Source: a virus
IMG/VR virus record: IMGVR_UViG_3300048833_000714
Coordinates: 1 to 38,444 of that record
DNA length: 38,444 bases
Reading direction: 5' to 3' (one strand)
Below are positions 6,273-13,667 of the stretch, piece after piece. The translations under genes and the position numbers were made by a program. The notes below the pieces were generated by a model. The model was not told the DNA's origin. It saw nothing but the letters and a program-made list of their open reading frames with translations, and made no database searches. The first letter of the stretch is position 1. Every line of letters starts with the position of its first letter.

Positions 6273-6307
6273 GGTGGTTCTCCGGGTTCGGTTGGGTCTG
6301 GCGCTTG

Positions 6308-6339
6308 ATGAACGCGCTGTTCGTGGGTGAAGCCAAGCG
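6308..6339 (-). promoter_or_regulatory. conserved 32-bp promoter-like element, copy C
   Basis: This copy has the same sequence as the others except for the six variable bases (ACCCAC on the minus strand). It lies between the terminator of the 83-residue gene and the start of the DUF3489 gene. Confidence 0.65.
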
Positions 6340-6355
6340 CAATCGGATGACGCGA

Positions 6356-6378
6356 CCGGGCGGGAGGTCCCCGCCCGG
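6356..6378 (-). terminator. GC-rich hairpin after the 83-residue gene
   Basis: CCGGGCGGG (6356-6364) and CCCGCCCGG (6370-6378) form a perfect 9-bp stem with the five-base loop AGGTC. It lies ten bases beyond the stop codon of the minus-strand gene ending at 6388. There is no T tract, so termination efficiency is uncertain, although very GC-rich stems can act this way in GC-rich genomes. Confidence 0.6.
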
Positions 6379-6387
6379 CGCAGGGCG

Positions 6388-6639
6388 TCAGTCGTCGTTG
6401 TTCTCGATCTCCTCGATGGTGTCCTGCAGGCTCACCATCGATTTGCCGAGGTAGCCGTGGTTGTTGCTGATCGCGGTGATGACCTGCGCGATCCAGTAGG
6501 ACTCGGCGCGCATCAGCGCCCCTTGCAGTTCGTTGCGGCGCAGAAGCGCGCGGGCTTGCTCGACCAGGTCGAGGATCTGGGACTGGATCTCGCCGAGGTC
6601 GTCGACGATCTCCTGGCGGTCGCGGGTTGTCGTGCTCAT
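6388..6639 (-). CDS. small helical cargo protein of unknown function (83 aa)
   Basis: An 83-residue acidic protein that looks almost fully helical: DRQEIVDDLGEIQSQILDLV, then EQARALLRRNELQGALMRAE, then SYWIAQVITAISNNHGYLGK and an acidic tail. Two long amphipathic helices suggest a helical hairpin or dimer. I do not recognise a named family. Start: ATG at 6639 with GGAG seven bases upstream; element D lies about 42 bases before it. It is the first of the minus-strand cargo units and is divergent from the terminase operon. Confidence 0.65.
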   Translation of the reverse strand: MSTTTRDRQEIVDDLGEIQSQILDLVEQARALLRRNELQGALMRAESYWIAQVITAISNNHGYLGKSMVSLQDTIEEIENNDD

Positions 6640-6680
6640 GGGGTGCTCCGTGGTGGGGTGGATGGGCTTGCTGCGGACAC

Positions 6681-6712
6681 ATGAACACGCTGTTCGGGAG
6701 TGAAGCCAAGCG
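6681..6712 (-). promoter_or_regulatory. conserved 32-bp promoter-like element, copy D
   Basis: This is the outermost copy. It differs from the other three by one base in the conserved part (GCGTGTTC instead of GCGCGTTC on the minus strand). It lies in the 110-base divergent gap between the 83-residue gene and the terminase small subunit, where a plus-strand promoter and possibly the cos site would also be expected; neither could be identified. Confidence 0.65.
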
Positions 6713-6749
6713 CTTTTCGTCGAATGTTCGTCTGGATTGAAAAGGGCCG

Positions 6750-7286
6750 ATGGGACTGTCGATTCGCGCCTACGCGCGCCACCGGGGCGTGTCAGATGCC
6801 GCGGTTCGCAAGGCCATTGCCGCGGGACGCATCACGCCGGAGGCCGATGGCACGCTCGACGCCGCACAGGCCGATGCCCAGTGGTCGCGCAACACCGAGG
6901 CCCCTCGCGTCGGTACGCGCGCACAGGCCGCGCGTGCGCCCGTTCCGGCCGACAGCACGCCGACTGGCGATGCCGCTGCCACACTGCCGAACGGTGGCGC
7001 GTCGCTGCTGCAGGCGCGCACGGTCAATGAGGTGGTCAAGGCGCAGACCAACAAGGTGCGCCTCGCCCGGCTCAAGGGCGAGCTGGTCGACCGCAACCAA
7101 GCCATCGCACACGTCTTCAAGCTGGCCCGCACTGAGCGCGATGCCTGGTTGAACTGGCCAGCGCGCATCTCGGCGCAGATGGCCGCTCGGTTAGCGGTCG
7201 ACCCGCACACTTTGCATGTCGCCCTGGAGGCGGCCGTGCGCGAACACCTGCAGGAGTTGGGCGAACTGCGCCCGCGCGTCGAATGA
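6750..7286 (+). CDS. phage terminase small subunit
   Basis: A 178-residue protein. The N-terminus (IRAYARHRGVSDAAVRKAIA, AGRITPEADGTLDAAQAD) is the winged helix-turn-helix of the Nu1-type small terminase family, which recognises the packaging site. A Pro/Ala linker follows (about 50-85), then a helical oligomerisation part (ARLKGELVDRNQAIAHVFKL) and a region like the C-terminus that contacts the large subunit. AAGGG lies upstream of the ATG at 6750. The next gene overlaps as ATGA. It starts DNA packaging by binding cos or pac DNA and handing it to the ATPase subunit. Confidence 0.85.
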   Translation: MGLSIRAYARHRGVSDAAVRKAIAAGRITPEADGTLDAAQADAQWSRNTEAPRVGTRAQAARAPVPADSTPTGDAAATLPNGGASLLQARTVNEVVKAQTNKVRLARLKGELVDRNQAIAHVFKLARTERDAWLNWPARISAQMAARLAVDPHTLHVALEAAVREHLQELGELRPRVE

Positions 7287-9232
7287 TCGACTCCGTCTAC
7301 GAAGGCGCCGCGGAGATCGAACGTGCGTGGCGCGAGGGCTTGCTGCCCGATCCCTTGCTCACGGTATCGGAGTGGTCCGATCAACACCGGATGCTGTCGA
7401 GCAAGTCGGCTTCCGAGCCGGGGCGCTGGCGCACCAGTCGTACCCCGTACCTGCGCGAGATCATGGACTGCCTGTCGCCGACCAGCCCGGTCGAGCGCGT
7501 GGTGTTCATGAAGGGCAGTCAGGTCGGTGGCACCGAAGCGCTGATCAACCTGATCGGCTACGTGATCCACCTGACGCCCGGCCCGATGATGGCGGTGGCG
7601 CCAACCGTCGAGATGGCCAAGCGCTATTCGAAGCAGCGGATCGATCCGCTGATCGAGGAGAGCCCGGCGCTGCGCGCGTTGATCGCGCCGTCGCGATCAC
7701 GCGATGCCGGCAACACGATCCTGGCCAAGGAGTTTCGAGGCGGCGTGCTGGTGCTCACCGGCGCCAACTCGGCGGTGGGTCTGCGCTCGATGCCGGTGCG
7801 CTACCTGTTTCTCGACGAGGTCGACGGTTATCCGCGCGACGTCGAGGGCGAAGGCGATGCGATCCAACTGGCTGAGGCGCGCACGCGCACCTTCGCCCGA
7901 CGCAAGATCTTCATTGTCTCAACGCCAACCATCGCCGAAGCGTCGTCGATCGAACGCGAGTTCGAGGCATCCGATCAGCGGCGCTACTTTGTGCCGTGTC
8001 CACATTGCGGCCATGCGCAGCACCTGCGCTTCGAGCAACTGCGCTGGGATTGGGGACAACCGCAGTCGGTTCGTTACCACTGCGAGTCGTGCGCCGAGCC
8101 CATCGGCGAGCACCACAAGACCGCAATGCTTGGGGCCGGCTCCTGGCGGGCGACCGCCGAGGAACCCGCCAGCAAGACAGTCGGCTTCCATCTGTCGTCA
8201 CTGTATTCACCCCTCGGTTGGCGCAGTTGGGCGCAGATTGCCGCGGCCTGGGAAGCCGCACAGGGATCGGCGAATGCGCTGAAGACCTTCAAGAACACCG
8301 AACTCGGCGAGACCTGGGTGGAGGACGGCGACGCACCGGATTGGCAGCGTCTGCTGGAGCGACGCGAGGACTACCCGATGGGCCGCATCCCAGCAGGCGG
8401 ACTGCTGCTGGTGGGCGCCGCCGACATTCAGAAAGACCGCATCGAGGCGTCGATCTGGGCCTATGGACCCGGCAAGGAATGCTGGCTGATCGAGCACCGC
8501 GTGATGATGGGCGAGACCCATCACGATGCGGTGTGGAAAGAGCTCGCCGAGCTGATCGACGAGCGCTGGACGCATGAGAGCGGCGCCGAGATTCCGCTGG
8601 CGCGCTTCGCCATCGACTCCGGCTTTGCCACGCAACAGGTGTACGCCTTCGTCCGCGCCCGCAAGGATGCGCGGCTGATGGCGGTCAAGGGCGTGGCGCG
8701 TGGCGCCGCCTTGATCGGCACGCCGACTGCGGTCGACATCAGCATCGGCGGCAAGAAGCTCAAGCGCGGCATCAAGGTGTACGCGGTGGCCACCGGCATC
8801 GCCAAGCTCGAGATCACGACCTGTCTGAAGAAGACCGTCGAGACCGACGCGCAGGGCGACGTGGCCTATCCAGCTGGCTACATCCACCTGCCGAAAGTCG
8901 ACGCTGAGTTCGTGCAGCAACTCTGCGCCGAGCAGTTGGTTACGCGGCGTAATCGCAACGGTTTTCCTGTGCGCGAGTGGCAGAAGCTGCGCGAGCGCAA
9001 CGAGGCGCTGGACTGCCTGGTCTACGCGCGCGCCGCGGCTGCAGCTGCCGGACTCGATCGATTTGAAGAACGCCACTGGATCGAACTGCAGCGCCAACTC
9101 GGCGTCCCGGATCGCTCCGCTGAATCGCCATCCACCGAACTCCCGGTCGCCGATCTGGCCGACCGGGCCGCAGCAGCCACGAAGCGAACGGGCCGACGCC
9201 TGATTCGCAGTCGCTGGCTGGGCGGAAGCTGA
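7283..9232 (+). CDS. terminase large subunit, lambda GpA family
   Basis: A 649-residue protein of the size and order of lambda gpA. The ATPase has the variant Walker A KGSQVGGT (77-84), Walker B LFLDEVD (175-181) and the coupling motif STPT (213-216). A CxxC pair at 239/242 and another at 267/270 form a zinc ribbon. The nuclease half has AADIQKDRIEASIWAYG (Asp381) and RFAIDSGFATQQVY (Asp445), the usual metal-binding aspartates of this RNase H-fold domain. It cuts concatemers and pumps DNA into the procapsid with ATP. It is translationally coupled to the small subunit. GpA-type terminases belong to phages with cohesive ends, so a cos site should exist, but I could not find it. Confidence 0.95.
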   Translation: MIDSVYEGAAEIERAWREGLLPDPLLTVSEWSDQHRMLSSKSASEPGRWRTSRTPYLREIMDCLSPTSPVERVVFMKGSQVGGTEALINLIGYVIHLTPGPMMAVAPTVEMAKRYSKQRIDPLIEESPALRALIAPSRSRDAGNTILAKEFRGGVLVLTGANSAVGLRSMPVRYLFLDEVDGYPRDVEGEGDAIQLAEARTRTFARRKIFIVSTPTIAEASSIEREFEASDQRRYFVPCPHCGHAQHLRFEQLRWDWGQPQSVRYHCESCAEPIGEHHKTAMLGAGSWRATAEEPASKTVGFHLSSLYSPLGWRSWAQIAAAWEAAQGSANALKTFKNTELGETWVEDGDAPDWQRLLERREDYPMGRIPAGGLLLVGAADIQKDRIEASIWAYGPGKECWLIEHRVMMGETHHDAVWKELAELIDERWTHESGAEIPLARFAIDSGFATQQVYAFVRARKDARLMAVKGVARGAALIGTPTAVDISIGGKKLKRGIKVYAVATGIAKLEITTCLKKTVETDAQGDVAYPAGYIHLPKVDAEFVQQLCAEQLVTRRNRNGFPVREWQKLRERNEALDCLVYARAAAAAAGLDRFEERHWIELQRQLGVPDRSAESPSTELPVADLADRAAAATKRTGRRLIRSRWLGGS

Positions 9233-9272
9233 GCCAGATCGTCAATCCCACACCACAGGACCACCAACACCC

Positions 9273-9779
9273 ATGTCGCTCGTCTCCCGTATCGAATCCC
9301 TGATCCTCCGACTCGCCGCCGAGTTCAAGGCCATCCGCCGCGATCTCGGCAATCCCACCGAACTCACCACCCGCGACCAGTCGAACCTGGTCGCCGCAAT
9401 CAACGAAGTCCGCGCGCTAATCGATGTCACGCCGGGTCTCAACATCATCGATGACGAGAACCCGAACGCGGTCGGCACCACCTTCTCTGCGTCCGGCATC
9501 GTGCGCCGCCTCGACCAGCTCAAGGCCGACATCCTCGGTGGTGCCGACGGCGCCTTCGACACGCTGAAGGAACTCCAGGACGCGCTGGCCAGCGACGCCT
9601 CGGGGATCGCTGCGCTGACCCGTGCGTTGGAGTCGCGTGTGCGCCATGACGAGCCGCAGGACCTCACCGTCGACGCCCAGGCGCAGGCCCGCCAGAACAT
9701 CGGTGCGGTCTCCGCCGAGGCGGTCGGCGACACCGAGGTCGACCTGGTCGCCGTGTTCCGCGACGCGCTGGCGGCCTGA
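9273..9779 (+). CDS. tail-fibre-like protein (168 aa)
   Basis: A 168-residue protein that starts MSLVSRIESLILRLAAEFKA and continues with a segment often seen in phage tail fibres (NPTELTTRDQSNLVAAINEV), then GGADGAFDTLKELQDALASD, and LTVDAQAQARQNIGA near the end, the last being a well-known fibre motif. The helical middle may be a trimeric coiled coil. The N-terminal 26 residues resemble those of the next gene. Function is likely structural, a fibre or adaptor, but the position between terminase and gpW is unusual for a fibre. Start: ATG at 9273; the ribosome binding site is weak. Confidence 0.6.
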   Translation: MSLVSRIESLILRLAAEFKAIRRDLGNPTELTTRDQSNLVAAINEVRALIDVTPGLNIIDDENPNAVGTTFSASGIVRRLDQLKADILGGADGAFDTLKELQDALASDASGIAALTRALESRVRHDEPQDLTVDAQAQARQNIGAVSAEAVGDTEVDLVAVFRDALAA

Positions 9780-9783
9780 GCCG

Positions 9784-10227
9784 ATGAGCCTCGTTCGCAA
9801 CATCGCGAGTCTGGCCACGCGGATTGCGCTCGAGCTCAAGGCTGCTCGCCAGCGGATCGGCGCCCTCGAAGGGCGCCTTCCGCCCGGTGAGACCGTGGTC
9901 ACGCCGGGTCATCCCGGCGTGGCCAAGGCCTGGGCGTGCTTTGCCACGCAAGCGCAAGTCGCCGTGCTTCGGTCTCACTTCAACATTGCTCGGGTCGAGC
10001 GCCAGGGCGTGGGTCGCTATCGCCTGCATTTCCAGACGGCAATGCCGAACGCGGACTATTGCTGGCAGGCATTCGCGCGCAACAGCGGGCAGCAAGGTTC
10101 GATCAAGCTGGCCATCGCACGAGTCCGTGGCGATGCCAAGTCGGCGCAGTCGCTGGAACTGTCGGTCGTCACCACCAGCGGTACGCCGGTGGATTCGGCG
10201 GAAGTGAATGTCGTGGTGTACGCCTGA
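9784..10227 (+). CDS. tail-fibre-tip-like protein (147 aa)
   Basis: A 147-residue protein that begins MSLVRNIASLATRIALELKA, very like the preceding gene product. The C-terminal 95 residues (KAWACF, then FNIARVERQGVGRYRLHFQT, then AMPNADYCWQAFARN) match a beta-rich domain commonly found at the tip of tail fibres and tail spikes, which binds the receptor or caps the trimer. It starts four bases after the previous stop region, so the two genes probably act together, perhaps as anchor-plus-tip. The gpW start overlaps its stop by one base. Confidence 0.6.
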   Translation: MSLVRNIASLATRIALELKAARQRIGALEGRLPPGETVVTPGHPGVAKAWACFATQAQVAVLRSHFNIARVERQGVGRYRLHFQTAMPNADYCWQAFARNSGQQGSIKLAIARVRGDAKSAQSLELSVVTTSGTPVDSAEVNVVVYA

Positions 10228-10448
10228 TGGCCTACACCGAAGCTCAACTTGTCGCCTTGGAACAGGCGCTCGCCCAGGGCGAGAGCCGTGTCCGCTACGA
10301 GGACAAGATGGTCGAGTACCGCTCCGTCGAAGAGTTGAAGGCCGCCATCCGCGAGGTCAAGCGCGGGCTGTTTGAGCAGGCGCGCGATAGCGGACTCTGG
10401 CCGGGCGCGCCGCGGCAGATTCGCGTGACGACCAGCAAGGGGTTGTGA
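10227..10448 (+). CDS. gpW-family head-tail joining protein
   Basis: A 73-residue protein with the pattern of lambda gpW: MAYTEAQLVALEQALAQGES, then RVRYEDKMVEYRSVEELKAA and a basic C-terminus. gpW plugs the portal after packaging and forms the site for tail joining. Its place directly before the portal gene is the same as in lambda. The ATG at 10227 overlaps the stop of the preceding gene (TGATG) and the portal start overlaps its own stop in the same way. Confidence 0.9.
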   Translation: MAYTEAQLVALEQALAQGESRVRYEDKMVEYRSVEELKAAIREVKRGLFEQARDSGLWPGAPRQIRVTTSKGL

Positions 10449-11935
10449 TGCAGCGCCCCTCGCGCGGCTGGCTTTCCAGTGTCGCGCAAACCACCCGCAA
10501 GTGGCTCGGCTTTCCTGTGCACGATGCCGCAGGACGCGGTCGGCGGTCGTTGGCCTGGTCGCCCGGCAACCCGGGCGCGGTGGCCGCGATGCTGGCGACG
10601 CAGACCGAGCTGCGCGCCAAGAGTCGTGACATCGCGCGACGCAACGCCTGGGCCAATGCCGCGCTGGAAGCCTTTGTCTCGAACGCGATCGGCACCGGCA
10701 TCAAGCCGCAATCGATGGTGGCCGATCAGACGCTGCGCGAGGCCATCCATCGGTTGTGGTCGGCATGGGTTGCTGACGCCGACGCCGCAGGGCTGACCGA
10801 CTTCTACGGGCTGCAGGCACTGGCCTGCCGGGCGATGCTGGAGGGTGGCGAGTGCTTGATTCGCCTGCGCCCACGTCGACCAGAAGATGGCTTGGTTGTG
10901 GGCCTGCAACTGCAGTTGCTCGAACCGGAACACTTGCCGGTGACGTTGAATACAAGCACGTCGACCGGTAATGCCATTCGTGCGGGCATCGAGTTCGACT
11001 CGCTCGGGCGCCGGGTGGCCTATCACCTCTACCGCCAGCACCCCGAAGACGGCGCGCTAGCGCCGATGTCGAGCAGCAACGGTACCGAGACCGTGCGCGT
11101 GCCGGCGACCGAGATCGTGCATCTGTTTCGTCCGCTGCGTCCGGGGCAGATTCGCGGTGAGCCCTGGCTGGCTCGCGCGCTGGTCAAGCTGCACGAGTTG
11201 GATCAGTACGACGACGCTGAACTGGTGCGCAAGAAGACCGCGGCAATGTTCGCCGGATTCATCACGCGCGTTCAGCCCGAAGACCCACTGCTGGGCGAAG
11301 GCCTGCCCGATGCAAATGGCATCGCGCTCGCTGGGTTGGAACCCGGGACCATGCAGATCCTGGAGGCCGGCGAGGACATCAAGTTCAGCCAGCCTGCCGA
11401 TGTCGGCGCCAGCTACGCCGAGTTCCTGCGCATGCAGTTCCGCGCGGTCGCGGCGGCGATGGGCGTGACTTATGAGCAACTGACCGGGGATCTGACCCAG
11501 GTGAACTACAGCTCGATTCGGGCTGGATTGCTGGAGTTCAGGCGCCGGGTCGAGGCCATCCAGCATGGCGTGATCGTGCATCAGTTGTGCCGCCCGATCT
11601 GGAAGGCCTGGATGACTCAGGTGATGTTGGAAGGGTCCTTGCCGATCAGCGACTACGCTCGCCGCCCGCGCGAAGTGCAGGCGGTGAAGTGGATTCCCCA
11701 AGGATGGCAGTGGGTCGATCCGCTGAAGGAGTTCAACGCGGTGAAAACCGCAATTCGCGGCGGATTACTCAGCCGCTCCGAAGCGATCAGCGCTTTCGGC
11801 TACGACGCCGAAGACATCGACCGCGAAATCGCCGCCGACAACCAGCGCGCGGATCAACTCGGCCTGGTGCTCGACACCGACCCGCGCCGCGATCCCGAGC
11901 GTTTGTCCGACGCCGCAACCCCACCAGGCGCCTGA
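10448..11935 (+). CDS. portal protein, lambda gpB family
   Basis: A 495-residue portal protein, close to the usual length. Recognisable segments are AKSRDIARRNAWANAALEAF near residues 55-75, VSNAIGTGIKPQS, and EIVHLFRPLRPGQIRGEPWL, followed by the conserved QFRAVAAAMGVTYEQLTGDL and NYSSIRAGLLEFRRR. These are diagnostic of the lambda B family. Twelve copies form the ring at the capsid vertex through which DNA enters and leaves. I prefer the ATG at 10448, overlapping the gpW stop, over the GTG at 10445. Confidence 0.95.
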   Translation: MQRPSRGWLSSVAQTTRKWLGFPVHDAAGRGRRSLAWSPGNPGAVAAMLATQTELRAKSRDIARRNAWANAALEAFVSNAIGTGIKPQSMVADQTLREAIHRLWSAWVADADAAGLTDFYGLQALACRAMLEGGECLIRLRPRRPEDGLVVGLQLQLLEPEHLPVTLNTSTSTGNAIRAGIEFDSLGRRVAYHLYRQHPEDGALAPMSSSNGTETVRVPATEIVHLFRPLRPGQIRGEPWLARALVKLHELDQYDDAELVRKKTAAMFAGFITRVQPEDPLLGEGLPDANGIALAGLEPGTMQILEAGEDIKFSQPADVGASYAEFLRMQFRAVAAAMGVTYEQLTGDLTQVNYSSIRAGLLEFRRRVEAIQHGVIVHQLCRPIWKAWMTQVMLEGSLPISDYARRPREVQAVKWIPQGWQWVDPLKEFNAVKTAIRGGLLSRSEAISAFGYDAEDIDREIAADNQRADQLGLVLDTDPRRDPERLSDAATPPGA

Positions 11936-11938
11936 ACC

Positions 11939-13291
11939 ATGGTCCTTCCCCATCTGGCGGGCCGATTGATCGGCACGCCACTGCTGCTCGCGCGCGCCAA
12001 ACTCGATGTTCTGTTGGCCGTGCTCGGCGAGCGCATCGGCGCGCCGCAGGTCAGCGTCGCGGCCTTTGAGCCGGTGATCGCGCCGAGTGTGCGCACGCAA
12101 GCGTCGATCGCCGTGATCCCGGTTTTCGGCACGCTGGTGCGACGTACCCACGGTCTGGAAGCGGCCTCCGGCCTGACCAGCTACGCCGAGTTGAGCGCGC
12201 GACTGCAGGCCGCAACCGTTGATCCCGCGATCCGCGGCATCTTGCTCGAGATCGACTCGCCGGGTGGCGAGGCTGGCGGCGTCTTTGAACTGGCCGAACA
12301 GGTACGCGCATTGGCGCAGTTGAAGCCCGTCTGGGCCGTGGTCGTCGACTCGGCGCTGTCGGCAGCCTACGCAATCGCAGCGGCCGCCCATCGGGTCGTG
12401 GTCACGCGCACTGCGGGTGTTGGCTCGATCGGCGTCATTGCCATGCACGTCGATCAGTCCACCCGCGATGCGCAACAGGGCTACCGCTACACACCGGTCT
12501 TGGCCGGCGCCTACAAGGCCGATCTTTCGCCGCATGCCGCGCTGGCGCCTGAGGCACTGACTCGACTGCAGCGCGAGGTCGATCGGCTCCACGACCTGTT
12601 TGTCGACCACGTTGCCCTGATGCGCGGGCTCGACGCCAACGCGATCCGCGCCACTGAGGCCGGCTTGTACTTCGCCGACGACGCGGTGCGCGTCGGCTTG
12701 GCCGATGCGGTCGGCGGCTTCGACGACACGCTGGCCGAGTTCACGCAATTCCTGGCGCAAGCCAAGCCGGTTGGTCGGCTCGGACCTCACGCCGCACTGC
12801 TGACCCCCACCCCCACGATCAAGGACATCACCATGTCGACCGTACCGAGCGATATCCCGCTCCCGAGCAAATCCATCCAGCCCGCATCCGCGCCCGACGT
12901 AACGAAGCCGATCGACGTTCCTGACGAGGACATCGAGAAGGTCGAGGTAGCGCCGGCTACGGCCTCTGCACCGGCTACGCCCTCTGCGCCTGCCACACAG
13001 TCTGCGGCGGCCCAAGTCACCCGCAGCTTCGCCGACGCCCGCGTGATCGTCGAGATGTGCGCCCTCGCCGGTCGCGCTGACCGCGCGCTCGGTTTCCTCG
13101 ACGCCAACGCCGGAGTCGATCAGGTGCGCCGAACGCTCCTGTCGGAACTGGCCACCGGTCCCGAGATCGGCTCGCTGTTGCCGCCGATCGGCCATCGGAC
13201 GAGCGCCACGCCTTCAGATCCCGCAGCGGCAGCCGACTCGCCCACCCACAACCCCGTACTCGCCGCAGTCGCCAAACTGCGCAAAGGCTGA
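11939..13291 (+). CDS. S49-family capsid protease with C-terminal scaffold region (gpC-like)
   Basis: A 450-residue protein. Residues about 55-270 form an S49 (SppA/lambda C) protease: IPVFGTLVRRTHGL, ILLEIDSPGGEAGG, the nucleophile Ser141 in DSALSAAYAIA and the general base Lys193 in AYKADLSPH. Residues from 299 on form a Ser/Pro/Ala-rich part and a helical scaffold domain that is also made separately from an internal start. The enzyme directs procapsid assembly and then cleaves the scaffold and itself. It lies between portal and decoration protein, exactly as C lies between B and D in lambda. Confidence 0.93.
   Translation: MVLPHLAGRLIGTPLLLARAKLDVLLAVLGERIGAPQVSVAAFEPVIAPSVRTQASIAVIPVFGTLVRRTHGLEAASGLTSYAELSARLQAATVDPAIRGILLEIDSPGGEAGGVFELAEQVRALAQLKPVWAVVVDSALSAAYAIAAAAHRVVVTRTAGVGSIGVIAMHVDQSTRDAQQGYRYTPVLAGAYKADLSPHAALAPEALTRLQREVDRLHDLFVDHVALMRGLDANAIRATEAGLYFADDAVRVGLADAVGGFDDTLAEFTQFLAQAKPVGRLGPHAALLTPTPTIKDITMSTVPSDIPLPSKSIQPASAPDVTKPIDVPDEDIEKVEVAPATASAPATPSAPATQSAAAQVTRSFADARVIVEMCALAGRADRALGFLDANAGVDQVRRTLLSELATGPEIGSLLPPIGHRTSATPSDPAAAADSPTHNPVLAAVAKLRKG
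12833..13291 (+). CDS. nested capsid scaffold protein (Nu3-like)
   Basis: An in-frame ATG at codon 299 of the protease gene (MSTVPSDIPLPSKSIQP) has a good ribosome binding site, AAGGA at 12821-12825, seven bases before it. The 152-residue product would be the scaffold alone: a Pro/Ala/Thr-rich stretch, then VTRSFADARVIVEMCALAGR, a helical part, and a basic tail. Lambda makes Nu3 from the C gene in the same way. This second product is inferred from the internal start signal, not proven. Confidence 0.7.
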   Translation: MSTVPSDIPLPSKSIQPASAPDVTKPIDVPDEDIEKVEVAPATASAPATPSAPATQSAAAQVTRSFADARVIVEMCALAGRADRALGFLDANAGVDQVRRTLLSELATGPEIGSLLPPIGHRTSATPSDPAAAADSPTHNPVLAAVAKLRKG

Positions 13292-13294
13292 CCC

Positions 13295-13666
13295 ATGCCC
13301 GCCATCCTCGAAAACCAGAACCTCGGCGATCTGCTCAAGTTCGAAGCGCCGCAGTTGTACTCGCGTGACACGGTCACCGTCGCCGCCGCGTCCAACCTGC
13401 GCCTTGGCGCCGTGGTCGCGTTCACGCCGACCGGCACCGTCAAAGCCCTGGCCCCCGCTGCCAGCGACAGCACCAAGGTCGCGGTCGGCGTACTGATCGC
13501 CGACGCCGATGCCACCCTGGCCGAACGCAGCGCGCTGATGGTCTGTCGCCACGCGATCGTGTCCGACCGCGCGCTGCAGTGGCCGGCCGTCATCACCCCC
13601 GAACAGAAGGCCACCGCGATCTCGCAGTTGCGAGCGCTCGGCGTGCTGGTCCGCACTGGAGTCTGA
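13295..13666 (+). CDS. head decoration protein, lambda gpD family
   Basis: A 123-residue protein just before the major capsid gene. It starts MPAILENQNLGDLLKFEAPQ and has SRDTVTVAAASNLRLGAVVA, then TKVAVGVLIADADAT, then HAIVSDRALQWP. This small beta-rich protein corresponds to gpD, which trims the mature capsid at threefold sites as trimers and stabilises it against DNA pressure. Length and position fit. It starts three bases after the protease stop. Confidence 0.9.
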   Translation: MPAILENQNLGDLLKFEAPQLYSRDTVTVAAASNLRLGAVVAFTPTGTVKALAPAASDSTKVAVGVLIADADATLAERSALMVCRHAIVSDRALQWPAVITPEQKATAISQLRALGVLVRTGV

Positions 13667-13667
13667 G

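Noticed and set aside
5084-6712. The four 32-bp repeats as a CRISPR array
   Set aside because: The copies are several hundred bases apart with genes between them and each lies before a start codon; no regular spacers and no cas genes.
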